Source: Leucocoprinus leucothites (Eukaryota > Basidiomycota > Agaricomycetes > Agaricales > Agaricaceae). From it: 64,000 bases of DNA. The DNA is taken from contig JAACJO010000008.1 of assembly GCA_013368445.1 (NCBI GenBank), forward strand, positions 682,001 to 746,000. Reading direction: 5' to 3'. The notes below the pieces were generated by a model. That model was not told where the DNA came from. It did no database searches and worked only from the letters and a program-made list of their open reading frames with translations. Positions 31,068 to 43,993 of this stretch are shown piece after piece. Made by a program: the position numbers and the translations under genes. How positions within the stretch are numbered: the first letter of the stretch is position 1; each line of letters starts with the position of its first letter.

Positions 31068-33277
31068 ATGTCGTCGAGCATTGAACTCATAAACCCAAAG
31101 GCAGAAAGCGTGCGGCGTGCAGCTGCTCTTCAGGTGTGACATTCTCATTCTCCGACTTCGTTTTGAATCAAACATGTTATAGGTAAACACCACTGGAGCA
31201 GTCGGTCTCGCTAATGTGGTCAAGGGCAATCTAGGTTAGTCGCTCTGATCTCTGGACATGCAGCGATATTGAAAAACGACCTAGGACCAAGGGGGACATT
31301 AAAGATGCTCGTAGATGGTTCTGGTCAAATCAAAATCACAAAGGACGGCAAAGTTCTGTTGTCCGAAATGCAGATTCAAAACCCTACAGCAGCTATGGTG
31401 GCGCGAACAGCTGTTGCACAAGACGATCAGGTCGGAGATGGAACTACATCGGTCGTATTGCTTGTCGGCGAGTTACTGAAACAAGCAGAGAGATATACAT
31501 CGGAGGGAGTGCATCCCACCATTATTGCAGAAGGGTTTGATCTAGCGAAGAAGGAAGCCCTAAAGGTGCGATATCATGGAAATTAAACAAACACCTGCGT
31601 TGTTCATCTCGTTTTTCCACACACCTACAGTTCCTAGATGAATTCAAGGTGCCCACGAAAGCGGATCGTGAAACCCTGATCAGTATCGCCCACACTTCAC
31701 TTGCGACCAAATTGAACGCAGCTCTGGCCAAGAAACTGGCAGCTGACATTGTCGATGCTGTGCTCACCATTCGTCCTCCACTGCCGCCAGCAGGTATGTA
31801 CGACCCTAAGAAAGTCGTGGTTGACACATTGAAGTTTATTAATGTCATCATCACCAACTTTAGACTCTGAAGAACAGTTCCGGCCGTCCATTGACCTTCA
31901 TATGGTCGAAATCATGAAAATGCAACATCGTACTGCATCCGAAACACAGCTCGTCCGAGGCCTCGTTCTGGATCATGGTGCACGTCACCCTGATATGCCC
32001 AAACGAGTAGAAAATGCATTCATTCTAACCCTCAATGTCAGTTTGGAGTATGAAAAGACGTATGGAGTTTTCTTTTCTTTATTCGCTTTCCATGGTTAAT
32101 CAATCACATTCCAGGGAGGTCAATTCTAGCTTCTTCTATTCTACGGCGGAGCAAAGAGAGAAACTCGTGGAGTCCGAGAGGCGGTTTACAGACGCCAAGG
32201 TCAAAAAGATCATCGAGCTCAAGAACCTAGTATGCGATCAAGCCGTAGACTCCAAAGAGAAGAAAAAGAACTTTGTGGTCATTAACCAAAAAGGCATCGA
32301 TCCGATGAGCCTAGATTTATTGGCAAAGAACGGCATTTTCGCTCTTCGGAGAGCGAAGCGTCGTAACATGGAACGGTAAGTCGGTGTTTAATGTATTTAT
32401 GATTTCCAGCGTGTTTCTGAGTGATTTTTCCAAATAACCAGACTACAATTACTCTGCGGGGGTTCGGCCCAAAACTCCGTCGACGACCTCGCGCCGGAAG
32501 CCCTAGGCTGGGCCGGCCTAGTGTACGAACACACCCTCGGCGAAGAAAAATACACCTTTGTTGAGGACGTCAAAGCCCCTAAATCCGTAACTCTGCTTAT
32601 CAAAGGCCCGAACGCACACACAACCCAACAAATCCAGGATGCCCTCCGGGACGGATTACGCGCCGTTAAAAACGCGATTGAAGACGAAGCATTGATCCCG
32701 GGAGCAGGTGCTTTTGAAGTAGCATGCTCAGCCCATCTGAGCGGCCCGGTGAAAAAATTAGCAAAGGGTCGCGCCAAAATGGGTGTACAGGCGTTTGCGG
32801 ATGCTTTGCTTGTCATTCCCAAGACTTTGGCTGCCAACGGCGGATTTGATGTCCAAGATGTGGTGGTGTCTCTCCAAGTGAGTAGTAATCCGAAGCGACG
32901 TGATGTTCCTCTCGCGATCTGTTGTGGCTTTCTCTGCCCCTGCTTTCTCGGGTACATGTGAAGAGAAGTGATTTTGGAGGCTGATTCCTTTCTTCCCAGG
33001 ACGAACAAGCCGAGGGTAACGTTGTTGGGATCGACCTCCAATCTGGCGAACCATTCGACCCTACTGTTGAAGGCATTTGGGATAACTACAGGGTCAAGAG
33101 ACAAATGCTCCACTCCTGGTAAGTCAAACAAACCCCGGATTCGACTGTTCCGCTCAGGCACTCCTTTTTCACACCTACCAAACCACCCTTAGCTCGGTAA
33201 TCGCAATCAATCTGCTGTCGACGGACGAGATTCTCCGAGCTGGCCGAAGTTCACTCAAACCCGATGGCGCCCAGTAG
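31068..33277 (+). CDS. CCT6: Chaperonin CCT/TRiC subunit zeta
   Basis: Cytosolic group II chaperonin subunit that folds actin, tubulin and other proteins. ATG at 31068 gives [20 protein letters not shown]. Exons read on through [58 protein letters not shown] (ATPase GDGTT), [60 protein letters not shown] and [15 protein letters not shown]. Then come [49 protein letters not shown] and a C-terminus ending [18 protein letters not shown] at 33277. About 545 residues, the normal length. INPKAES and EVNSSFF are diagnostic of zeta rather than other CCT subunits. Confidence 0.97.
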
Positions 33278-33685
33278 AGTCTGAACTTGGATAGATGTCG
33301 TACCCAACACGCATTACTCATTACCTCGTCTTATACTAAGCACTGACGTGAAGTGTGACTGTGTCGTACTCGTTTATTCATTGCAATAATCATGAGGAGC
33401 TAAGTATTACACTTTCTTGTGGGTATGGCTTGATTGGTTTAAATGGTATGAAACGGATGAGGGGCAAGTTCAGTTGCGACGTTGCGTAACAAAAAAAGAA
33501 AAGGAAACAGAAAAACTGAGAATAATTGGGAAAATAAGAATAAAGATACACAGCTGAAAGGGAGGGGAACACGGATGGCACAGAAATAATCGATCAGTAA
33601 GTTAAAGGCTATAACGTATTTACAAGAAATATAACCGAGAATGACAACAACAAGAGTGGAGGGCGACAGGCAAAAAAAAAAAAAC
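33278..33685. other. Convergent 3' region CCT6 / SET9
   Basis: Both genes end here, so this holds the two 3' UTRs. The only open frames are short and AT-rich. Nothing else was seen. Confidence 0.5.
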
Positions 33686-36600
33686 TTAAGAATCAGAAGT
33701 GTCAGAATATGCATCGTCCCATCCTGCATGAATAAATGTAGGCTTTGTAGTGCTCGTGTAAGCCTGCGAGCAAAATTGCATCGACTTGTTAGGTTCAAAA
33801 TGATGGCCATGAGTAGTAGGCGGCTTCGAGACGACGGGGTAAACATGAACAAGCTCCAATGCCGCAGCAACAGCTTCTTCGTCTTCTGAGCAAGAACCAT
33901 TCGAAGGATAGCTAAGGCCAGAATCCGATGCCGGACTTGACGGTGTCGAGGTTGGTCCACCACCAAAGTTCCCCTGCACAAAGAGGAAAATCCATGTATC
34001 AGAACAACACTAATTCGACACATTGTGACAACAGCGACAGCAACGAACCTCATCACCGGCTAGGCCGAATCCTGGTGCATGCATCGAATGTACCCTCCGG
34101 ATTGACCGACCTCCTCGAGTCACCAACCCCTCCTGCTGTTCCTTTTCCTTCGGGTCCACTTCCATTGGGGAACCAAGACCAGGCGAACGTGAAGCAGAAG
34201 CCCATCGGCGCTTCGCAAAAGTAAACGGTGAAGGTTTGTACGTCAACGGAGCTCTCGGTAAAGCTGCTTTTACGTCGGCGGTGGCGGCGGCGGTATTAGA
34301 GGACACAAGCATGGGGACATCCCGAGCCCCTTCATGCTCCAAATCGACAACAGTGGCAGCTGGAGGTGATAAATGATCTTCGGGAGTTTCAGGACCTTGA
34401 TCATCCTCGGATGACGATGACGATGACTGTTCATCACACAAGACGGGATTTGCCCAAACCTGCAACGCAAACCGCAGAGGGTTCGGGTTTGAAACAAGAC
34501 TGGCGCCTTTGAAAGTGGACGTTCGACGAGGTAAAACTTTCTGAACCGAGCCTTCACCTTGCAATTGTTTCTTGTTTCTATCACTAGTCGATGGTTTCTT
34601 TCTAGGAGATTCGTCCACATGCATTGCCTCCTCGCTGTCTCGCTTCTTGCGAGGTGAAAAGCGGGTAGGCCTCGGAGGCTCTCCCTTTTCTCTGCGAGAT
34701 GGTGATTGTTGTGTCTCTGCCATTGGCTTGGTAGTAACAGTGGCAGCAGCTCTTGCAGCGCGTTGCTGAGCTTTAAGGAGCGTGTCCTTTCTTCCAAACC
34801 GACCGTTCGTGTTTCGAGGTTGTGAAAAATTTGACTTTGGAGGGATCTGAGTGGGAGCCTCCTCGACCTTGACAACAGGAAGTACGGTAGGAAGCGGCGT
34901 GTTGATGAGCTTGTCAGACAACCGAGGCCTGCCTCTCTTGCGCTTGCCAGACTCGGGTGTATTGTGTTGTTCCAAGGTTGCCTTGGAAGAGACAGATTCC
35001 TTTCGCGAAGACGAAGACGAAGATGATTTATCGGATAACGATGTGGAAATACCTCCCGTAGAGTGCCTAGCAGCCGCGGTGGGCTTTACCTTGACAACGA
35101 CAGAAGGCAAGATATTATCCGTTTTGTGTCGCTTAGATAACGGTTCTTCTTCTTCCTTGTGAGAGTCTTCTTTGCGTGAACGCTTAATACCAGCTGACAC
35201 GGCGGCGGCAAGTTTGCGGTCCAGGACAGGGAGTGATTTCTGGGTCACACGCTTGTTTGACTCTGAGGGCGTGGATTCTTCCCTGGGAGTGACTGAGAAT
35301 GCAGCACCGTGGGGAGGTACACGGCGAGGCCATGGGTGATTATAAATGGCAAAATGACGCAAACACCTGGACAAAAAAATAATCATGAGCCATCTTCAAA
35401 GGACCAATAACAGAGACTTGACACCTTGGACAGTCCTGCTTCTTCTTTTTCTTCCCATTCTCAAACCCAAGTCCCCAGACAACCTTTGAGTCCACGGAGA
35501 TAAGAGGGAGTATGCTGGAACAAGTGGCACATGTAGGCAAGACCTTTCCATCTGCACCTCGAGGTGCATCGGGTTTTGGTGGGAGCTTGCGTGGTTCAGG
35601 TGCGGTCGGGACAGAAGGTCGTGCGCGCAAAACGCGTGTTTCGACATCCTCCTTCTTGACCTGGACAACCTCGTTCCCAGCCGTTGATGATGATGATGGA
35701 CGACCACGTTTGGGCGTTTCAGAGGGAGTGGCAGATTTGGTGGATTTAGCCTTTCCCTTGTCCCTTTCCACCGAGGCCGACAAAAAGGCAGAAGCTGATC
35801 TAGTCAGACGTTTGGCGGGAGTCGGAGTTGTACTTGTTGTTTCTGATGGAGTGGATTTCTGCTTTTCCTGACCTTCATGAGTCTTTTGGCGGCGCGTGGA
35901 AATGATGGAGCGGGGAAAGGGAGCACAAGAACCACTGCGAGGACTGGCATCACCAGTGGAAGAGAGGGAACTGAGGGAGGAGGAAAAACGAGCAGGGGGA
36001 TCAGGGGCAGGGGTAAGAGGATCACGACCAGCGGTAGAAGGATCAGGGGGGATGGAGGGGGTGAGTGAGGTGAGTTCCGAAGCCGTATCTATTTCAGTCG
36101 TTAGCTCGATCTCGCCATCAGCAGGGATGTCGTGTGCATCTGCCAAGGGGACCTTGTTGTCCTCTTCGTTTTCACTCTCGTCGCTCTCCTCCTCGCGTGT
36201 AACAATAGCATAGACACCTCGACGAGTCCTACGCTCGTCGACATTGAGAGGAGCATGTGTTTCTGATTCGGGAGCCTCCGTTTCGGAATCGGATTCGCTA
36301 TCAGAATTCGAACTAGAATCGCTTGGTTCAAGGTTTTCGTCATCCAATTCAGGGGCATAACCGCCACGACCATTCTTTTCACAGGTCTCACAGAGACAGT
36401 GGCGGTTCTTACGACCAACTAGACAGGGAGTGAGTGATGAATATAGGCATAGTTGGGAACACGCACAGTAGCCATCGCCATAATGTGCCGTAATTTCATC
36501 GCCAATGTTGATAGGCCTGAGAACACGAAATGTGATATATCTGCCTTCGCGAAAGAGTTCGCAGTTGTTATTACAGTCATGCTGCGACATTTGAGCTGGA

Positions 36601-37579
36601 GGAAAAGGCACACACAAAAAGAGGAGTGCATACATTGACAAATCGGGCAGGACCCAGGAAGAGGTGGTTCTTCTTCATGGACTTTGAATGGATGACACTA
36701 AAGTCGCGCCTGATGTCACCTGTTCGCATGCCGGCCCTCTTGAGCTCCCTGTCCTCCTCATCTGTAAGATTAGCCATGGAGCCCTTGAGCTCAGTGATGA
36801 CGGCGCCCGGTGCAAGGAAGCGAGTTGCGAGAATACATAACTCGGATTTGCCAGTCTTGTGGGAGTAGCGAGACGTGTGTGCGATCTCTATCGAACCAGA
36901 GGGATGGTAGAGCTCAAAGTAGCGGGAAGCGTGACTAGGAAGAGAGTGGGAGTGAGAAGGAGTGGTGGGAGGGAGGTGAAGAGGAAGAAAACGCACGTGG
37001 CAAAGGCATTAATCTGCTTTTGGGTGTACGGTTTGAGGTAGTAGCGAATGGCGGGGAGGCTGTTGAACCTGGTCAGGACGTTGTTGGGATGCCCAACACA
37101 AGAGTGAAGGGGACATACAGAAGTAGGTCATCAACAGCCTGGCGGATGGAATTCTGAAGGGCACCCTTGGAAACTACAAGCTAAGAGAAGAATGAGCATG
37201 GTCAACGCGCGAGACAGAGAGAGAGAGAGGGAGGAGGGCGACTCACGCGTCTTACAATCTGCAGCAGCTGTGCGGAGTCCGTCTTTGGAAGACGACGACT
37301 AGGGTCCATCTTGTGCACGTAGAGAGGGACTGCACCGGTGCCGAGCTTCTCGACAAGGAGATGAGAGATGAAATCGTCGTCGTTGGACAGGTCGCGCATG
37401 TTCATGATCTTGGTGGGCCGCCATACCAGCCCACTAAAACCAGGTGCAGGGGGTCTTTCGGTGCCATCGACGGTGAGGCCGAGGCGTTGAGTGGAAGAGG
37501 GAGAGGGAGAGGTGGCGGGGTGAGAGGGGAACAGAAAGGGAGGCTTGGCACTTTTGGGCCGACGGTGGTTTCCTCTCAT
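33686..37579 (-). CDS. SET9: Histone H4-K20 methyltransferase Set9 (Suv4-20/KMT5 family)
   Basis: Nuclear SET-domain enzyme that methylates H4 lysine 20 and in fission yeast recruits Crb2 to damage. ATG at 37579 opens a basic leader, then LSNDDDFISHLLVEKLGTGA. The SET domain spans several exons: SRYFELYHPSGSIEIAHTSR, ILATRFLAPGAVITELKGSM, FSVIHSKSMKKNHLFLGPAR, FVN with NCELFREGRYITFRVL, and IGDEITAHYGDGY with FGRKNRHCLCETCEKNGRGG (AdoMet site and post-SET cysteines). After an acidic and Ser-rich region a C4 motif follows: LPTCATCSSILPLISV and, across an intron, DCPRCLRHFAIYNHPWPRR, as in other fungal Set9 proteins. The tail is about 450 disordered, Lys/Ser-rich residues, ending DAYSDTSDS at 33686. 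The family call is firm; tail exon borders are less certain. Confidence 0.93.
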
Positions 37580-38561
37580 CACGCGCGTCGGTTATGTAAG
37601 CTCCGTCTGTCTACATGAAATCTTCACAATCAACACGCCTCTTGTCCACTGCAAACGGAATCGTCGCCATCCCGGCTCCATTCAGCTCACCGCCACCCTC
37701 AATTCGCTTGCCTTAACAACCGACATACACCGCCCCCCCCCCACCAAGCACAACTCACACTACAGGACAATCTCATAACCTATGCACCCACACTGTCCCA
37801 TAGCCTTTCTTGATGAAACACTCCAATCTTAAAACTACTTGCATACATAGCCTCCACAGCCCGCCATCAACGCATCTCGCCTTGTCACGGGCGCTTAACT
37901 AACACTGATTACTCCCCTTTATGATCCATAAATATAAACAGTCCACGTCACAGGAGATGTATTATACCTTTAATCAATGCCATCATCTCTGCTGCACTCT
38001 CCACTGGTCCACGCTCACCAAAAACTTTTCGTCACAATCTCCCTACAGTGCCCCGACGCCCACCAACCAGATGGCTTCAATCCGTCATCTCATCCAATTC
38101 AGGCAACCCTATGTCCTTTTCTGGCCATGTCTCTCTTTCTACCACTCCACGTGCACATCATCCTCTCCCCCGCAAACGTCCCATACCCGTAGGTGCCTAA
38201 CTCCAGCCCCAGGTACTACAAATGCGGTTTCAGCCTCTCCAATCATCCCGACAACTATACATCGGCTGCTACCATGATTCGATCATACCGTCAATCAACT
38301 AATCTTGGCGACAAACAACATACATTGACTATGACATATACAAACAAGGTAATGACTAGGATGGACAGACAATATGCATGGGGGTTGCGCACTCGGGGTA
38401 ATACGTGCGCTGCGCTGGGGGGTGATAAGGGTAACACAAGAGAAACGCAAAGAGATATGGTATCACAACAACAAACAACACATAGATAGCTGAGAGAGGG
38501 AAATATGAGATGCAAAACACTCGCCGGAATATAATCGTTACGAAATCATCTCAAGTCCGGA
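37580..38561. other. Gene-free gap between SET9 start and FAM72-like end
   Basis: About 1 kb with only short frames lacking motifs. It should contain the SET9 promoter and the 3' UTR of the FAM72-like gene. A C-run sits at about 37730-37742. No repeats or RNA genes were recognised. Confidence 0.5.
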
Positions 38562-39878
38562 TCACCGACCAAACACCACTCTACCGAGACTCCTCCCTCT
38601 CCGCTCCATATTGCGCACATTATTTTTGGCCGTCCCTCGTGCGCTTGCCTTACTTCTTGCCCGCTTGTCATCTTCTACACCCGGAATCTCGCCACATCGC
38701 GTCAAATGGTGCCAAAATAACACGTCCCCGGGTTTTAACGCTCTAGATGTCGGCATGTCCTTCTGTTCCGCCGGCATGCTACCCGCATTCATTGAACTCA
38801 GAATCGTTGCACTCACAAGAGGCGGCGGACTCGAGTCAGCAGAACTTGTCGATGAAAGCGATGGCGACGGTTGTCGCCCTCCAATTCTACGGCCGCCACT
38901 GGAACGAGAATCAGAAGATCGAGGGTAAGAGTAGACCGCCGGTGAAGATAGATCGGTCGACGTGAGTGTAGGAATCGGTGCCGCAAGAGGATTCGCCTGT
39001 TCAAGCGTAGGAGTCGGTATCGACTCTAAACTCGGCGACCCATTCCGCGGATACGGTCGAGGAAGCGAGACATGGATCTCCCGCGGTGTCAGATTTGACT
39101 GAGATAAATCTGGCACACTCGTGGCGGCGGTGGAGGTCAAGCCAGAAGCCGCCGCCGTTACGCCAGTGGGTTCATAGGGTATCACACCAGGCTCGTCTTG
39201 GATATAATGTCGTTCCATTCCAACCACCTCGCTGGAATGGAAGACAAAGCGATGTCCATTCGTCGCTCTATTCGTCGCAGATATCGAAGAAGTGCACCGT
39301 GTACACTTTGGTGAACGATGTCAGTATCCTTCACTCAACGTTTAATTAGAAACATACTGGAATCACAATCATATAGCCGATAGTATTACCACAGCCGTGG
39401 CAGCACAGTGTTTGTGTAAGGCACTCGCAAGTGCGCGGGGGACGCTGGAGGACGTTGGCCGACAAGGTGACCGGCAGCGCAGGGCCTCAGGATTGGCCGC
39501 ATAGGCTGAACAATTGACAGGTAGAGCATCAGAAGAAAAGAGCGAGACATTAGGCCTGAGTAACAGAACCGCCTATGAAGCCGATGAGCGGGGGGCGATG
39601 ATTATAATAAGAAGATGAGAGGGACCTTCATAGCGCGGTTTGTGAGAAAGGTACCGCATGACTTACAGTCGAGTATCCAGACCTTGTGTGCGATGGGAGG
39701 AGGGGGCGGGTGAGGGTATGGGTTTGGGGGAAAAGATGGGGCTGGTTGTAGTATGTATATGCCATGAGACTGGGCAAAGTGCCATCGCGAGTCTTATATG
39801 CAAGGACTATCCCCGCCTTGCCAGACACCCGATCATCAGGCTGACTAAGCAATCTACCTTCTTCTGTCCTCCCTCCAT
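38562..39878 (-). CDS. FAM72-like zinc-ribbon protein, with an apparent one-base frameshift
   Basis: Homologue of the FAM72 family (function poorly known; in animals linked to the cell cycle and base-excision repair). Minus-strand exons read IAHKVWILDCKSCGTFLTNR, then after an intron AVLLLRPNVSLFSSDALPVN and CSAYAANPEAL. Next come RTCECLTQTLCCHGCGNTIG, YMIVIP, and after another intron CTRCTSSISATNRATNGHRF and VFHSSEVVGMERHYIQDEPG. The C-terminus is about 200 Ser/Pro-rich residues, stop at 38562. Four CxxC-type pairs fit the zinc fold. Two problems: the frame changes between NPEAL and RTCECL at a run of five C (39436-39440), where one more C would restore it; and the start is unresolved. Candidates are ATG 39878 with an intron ending before SHGIYILQ, or ATG 39764, which is out of frame. 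It may be a sequencing error, a cryptic intron or early decay. Confidence 0.75.
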
Positions 39879-40754
39879 GGACAACCTCACCACCCTCACT
39901 CGCTCCCACACCCTCATCGCCGCAAAAAAACGAGCAAAACGCGAACAAATTAAGGAAATCATATTTGATGATAATGCTCGCAAGTGCGTCCCTGCCTCAC
40001 TCCACTTTCCTTCTTTCTCACTTTCCGCGCTCCCCTCCGAAAGGGAATTCCTTACCGGCTTCCACAAGCGCAAACTTGCAAAGGCAGAAGCCGCTCGCAA
40101 GAAGGCACAGGATCGCGAGAAACAGGATCGCTTAGAGGCTCGACGCGAGGTTGGCAGCGTTCTTTGATACGTCCTTTCTCATCCTCCTGATCTGTCTTTT
40201 TCTGCAGCAACGCCGTGCCCTCCGAGACCAGGCCGCTGACAATGCTCGAAAAGTCGAAAGTGCATATGCGGATATCTATGGTGCACTATCTTCTTAACTG
40301 ACTCTCTCAACACATTTACATGATACTAGGACATGACGACAATGATGGTGACGATGAAGAGGAATGGTCAGGAATCGGTTCATCATCCAAGGGCAAAGAC
40401 AAGCAACGCGATGAAGAATACGAGGACGAACAGATCCTCGCTACAGTCACCGTAGTTGAAGATTTCGACCCAGATACCATCCGTCATGGTCCCCTTAGAT
40501 CCTCTCCTCCGACGCCACCTAGCCAAGAACTCTCATCCAATCTCCCCAGCAAGAAGCCTACCCCACAATTCAATATGCAACCACGGTCCCAGAAGAACCA
40601 AACCAAACCTCAAAAAATACGCTATCAGACAAAAGAAGCACGCAAAACCGAACGCGTCAAGCAACTCGCACGCAGGACCGAAAAGGCGGAACGTGCAGGT
40701 GGAAAGGTCGTCCGTAGAAACTCTTCCAGGAAAAAATTCAAGTCAAGGAGATGA
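39877..40754 (+). CDS. RRP17: Ribosomal RNA-processing protein Rrp17/Nol12
   Basis: Nucleolar 5'-3' exonuclease-type factor of 60S pre-rRNA maturation. Exons 39877-39983, 40044-40149, 40208-40280 and 40330-40754 join to 236 residues. The family core REFLTG-HKRKL is seen as KEFLTGFHKRKLAKAEAARK, followed by KAQDREKQDRLEARRE and QRRALRDQAADNARKVESAY. Then come an acidic stretch (HDDNDGDDEEEWSG) and a very basic C-terminus (KTERVKQLARRTEKAERAGG, ending KKFKSRR) suited to nucleolar targeting. Length matches fungal Rrp17. It is head to head with the FAM72-like gene; the CCATGG at 39875-39880 carries an ATG on each strand. Confidence 0.93.
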
Positions 40755-42494
40755 CTTTTCCCCATTTTTTTTTTCTAGATCAATTCATTTGGTTTCTTTT
40801 TTTTTCCACACCCACACATCGTGAGTGAGCCTCATGGTGAATTGAGCCCGGCTGCTGTTTTTCTTCCCGCAGCATCATTACTGTGCGCTCTACAAAGATT
40901 TCTCCACTAGGTGGGAGAGAAATTTGTGCGGCTAGCTAGCATTTTTATTATTAATACTCGGTGGTTGACACTGCCCAAACTTTCGCTTCCGCCGCTTCCA
41001 TAACACATACAAGTGTCGCTTGCTCCCAGCTCTGTCTTCTTTCTGATGAAGACCATATGTTGCTATCTTGACTGTGGCATTGGCGGCGGCGCACTTGGGT
41101 TCATAAAAGGAGTTAAATGAAAGGATCAGAAGCCTGAGCCCGTTTAAAAATAGCCATGGAAACAAATCCAGCTTTCATCTGCACCCACTCCTTTCATGGC
41201 ATGGGTGGATCAGACACTTATAGTGATGACTGCTTATGCTCTAAATGATTCTTAGAGAAAACACCAAGTTTGACAGTTGATACATTGTATTGGCATTGAA
41301 TGACTGATAGCCTATGTATATATCCGATGCTAGTAATGTGTTTCTTATGTTATCGACAATCTGCCGACGCCTGACACGGGAAAAGCCACAAGTCTGGTCT
41401 TCTCCCGAACGAAACTGTTACATTGATGGACAATTGACACAAGACGCATCCGTGACCGCTCTGCACGAGTTATCTTCCCTGAGTCCGAACTGACGCACAC
41501 TTTCACGAGCTAAAGCTTGCTTCCAGTGGCCGAACCTGACCACAAGGTATCCTGGAACTGCCCCCGATACTTCGCGTGCAAGAAAAGAAAGAGCATAAAT
41601 GATAGAGACAACCGCGGTCCCCGAAGGCACATCTCGCGAGTACGCGCGAACAGGAAAGACTGGCAGAAAACCAAAGAGAGACAAAGTAGAATAAACGCCG
41701 CTGGTGGATTTATATCGCCTGTAAATAAGGAAAAAAGTTGCGGAAGCGACGTTTTTCCCATTCCCCATTCGCCATGGACGATCCCAGTGTTAACATGCGA
41801 CAAGAGAGGTCACATTACCCACCTAGGGAAGAAGCAGTAGAAAGGTGCCGAACGTCGAGGTAGGTCTTTCACGAGACCACCTAGAATCCGATGAGTTCTC
41901 TTCTGGAAAGAGAATCAATGGAGTGAGAGCGCAGCGAGTGGTATATAGGCGAAGGTCCAGCATTCGAGTAGCAGACGAGGTTTCGGCGGAGATGATAATC
42001 ACAAGAACCATGGACGTTCCTCGCCAGAGCGAAACCGAAACCTTGCATATATATATATGGGCAGCTGTCTCTGGAGAGCCATGTAGTCCAGCCGAGGGGC
42101 GGGAAAGAAGAACAAGTGAAGAACCTTCCACTCGTCACTTTGTGAGAACGTTCATAAGGCACCATACTTCAGTTTCAACGCGAAACTCACGACCGATGGG
42201 GAAACATCGGTATCAGCGCTAGGAAACAATAATCCTCAGTAGAATCGGCGAAGAGGGCACCAATTCGCATCGCGTTGACTCTTGAAAGTCAACTTGCATG
42301 CACTGGCAGAACATGGTTAGAAAAGGTCTTTGTAGCATAGGAATCCTGAGATCACCGACACGTGACATCGTACCCAAACGTGTCGTTGCTGCGCCCCTGA
42401 CCTGCACTAGCAATCCCGCTCGGCGCCTAGCGTTGCATGCCACTTGGTCACTGGTTGTACCTCTATCAACACGCCTCTACCTAGATAAACCACG
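40755..42494. other. Gene-free stretch of 1.7 kb
   Basis: Short open frames on both strands (up to 125 codons at 41845-42222) show no motifs and no coherent splicing. There is a T-rich run after RRP17 (40771-40804) and an (AT)n run near 42048-42058. Nothing interpretable apart from the presumed BOS1 promoter at the right end. Confidence 0.5.
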
Positions 42495-43492
42495 ATGAAC
42501 TCCTTGTATACTTCCGGTGTAAGACAAACAGCCTCTCTTCAAACAGATTTGGAGCGTCTACGGAATGGAGAGACTTCGGCTTCGCTACTTGGTGCGTATA
42601 CCTATTGTGCAAATAGGAGAGTTGCTGAGTACAGGATGAATTGCCACTCGTTAGGACAGATCTCTGCCTCTCTAGCTGCCATGAGCCGGACAATAGACGA
42701 TTACGATGCAATGGCAAAGCGGGAGATAATTAAAACCAAGCAGGAAAAGGCCCAAATGTGCGTGACTGCCAACTTCTCTAAAGAATTCTGAATACAAATT
42801 ACCCTTCCTGTGATGTCAGGCGCGTTCAGAAATTCCGTTCCGACTATACGGAGTTCCGAACTCAGTTTGAAAAAATAAAGGCTGAGGCGTTGGAACGAGT
42901 GCGTCGACTCGTTGTCTAGCTCCGAATTCCAGTCGTTACTCACCCAGTCACCGCGTCTACCTCGCAGCAAGCAGCATCGCAGAGAGCAGAACTGATAACA
43001 GCCTCTGGTACACCCAACTCTCCTTCCGATACCCGACGGCGTTTCCAAACAACTGCACCTCAGTCAACGCTCCATCCTGACCTACGCCCCACAAATCAGT
43101 CAGAACAAGTTTCTGAGTCTCCCTTCCGTTCTGCCTCCCCCTACGACAATTATGGTCGCGAGTTTCGTGCTCTAGACGAACACAGCTTCATTCAAAACAC
43201 GGACAGTCGGCTGGACGAGTTCCTTGCACAAGGAAGAGAGGTGCTAGATAACCTAGTGGATCAAAGAAAGATTCTGAAGGGGACTCATAAACGATTGTTG
43301 GATACTGCGAACACACTCGGTCTGAGTCGACAGGTAATTGGATGGATAGAGAGACGAAGGTGTGTTATTGAACTCCTACTGGACTTCAGGCGCTAACTGC
43401 TGGTGACCAGCACGCAAGATATGTATATTTTCATCGGCGGTGCCATCTTTACATTCTTCTGTTTCTACTTGATATGGCACTACTTAGGTTGA
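42495..43492 (+). CDS. BOS1: ER-Golgi v-SNARE Bos1 (membrin/GOSR2)
   Basis: Qb-SNARE that drives fusion of COPII vesicles with the Golgi. ATG at 42495 gives MNSLYTSGVRQTASLQTDLE. After an intron comes QISASLAAMSRTIDDYDAMA, KREIIKTKQEKAQM, and after another RVQKFRSDYTEFRTQF, the Habc region of Bos1. A Ser/Thr linker (QQAASQRAELITASGTPN) leads to the SNARE helix: HSFIQNTDSRLDEFLAQGRE and VLDNLVDQRKILKGTHKRLL. The C-terminal anchor is MYIFIGGAIFTFFCFYLIWH, with TGA at 43492. The intron near 42900-42960 is uncertain; several donor choices keep the frame. All other parts fit the family, and the tail anchor is clear. Confidence 0.95.
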
Positions 43493-43993
43493 GCTCTGGA
43501 CGGTTTTAGCTGCACGTTATTTATTTAAATATACCAGATTCCAACTTAATACACGAGAACGATGGACAGTTAAGAAACGAGGTCAAGACTTAGGAGCATC
43601 CCCTAGTGATCTTATTCGTGACAAGCCCTATTGCGGCTGCGAGCCCAGCGCTAGCGATGACCCTTTGGATCCAGCTACCTGTAAGCGTCATGCTGATTTT
43701 TTGGAGGATCGCAAACCAACTTCCGCTTTTAACAAATCCTCCCCAAAATCTACTCTGGAGCCATGCAGCTGTCGTTCCTAAGGATGCAGTGCCATTTGAG
43801 CCAAAAAGAAGCTTGTCTTCTAGAGACTAGCACACACCTTTAATTGGACCCAGTGGGCCGAAACCGAACATGGACATGATGGGACGAAGAATTTGGATCT
43901 CAGGTAAAAGCAGCACTGAAGCCGAAAAAATCACGAACTCCAGGAGATGCGGGTGATCATCGATGAAGCTCCCTGTTAGAGAGCGTTAGTGTC
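43493..43993. other. Convergent 3' region
   Basis: This lies between the 3' ends of BOS1 and the secreted-protein gene. It contains one 74-codon frame without motifs (43606-43830). Nothing else was seen. Confidence 0.5.

Noticed and set aside
32397..33161. 254-codon minus-strand frame
   Set aside because: Antisense shadow of the CCT6 exons, which match the chaperonin family throughout.
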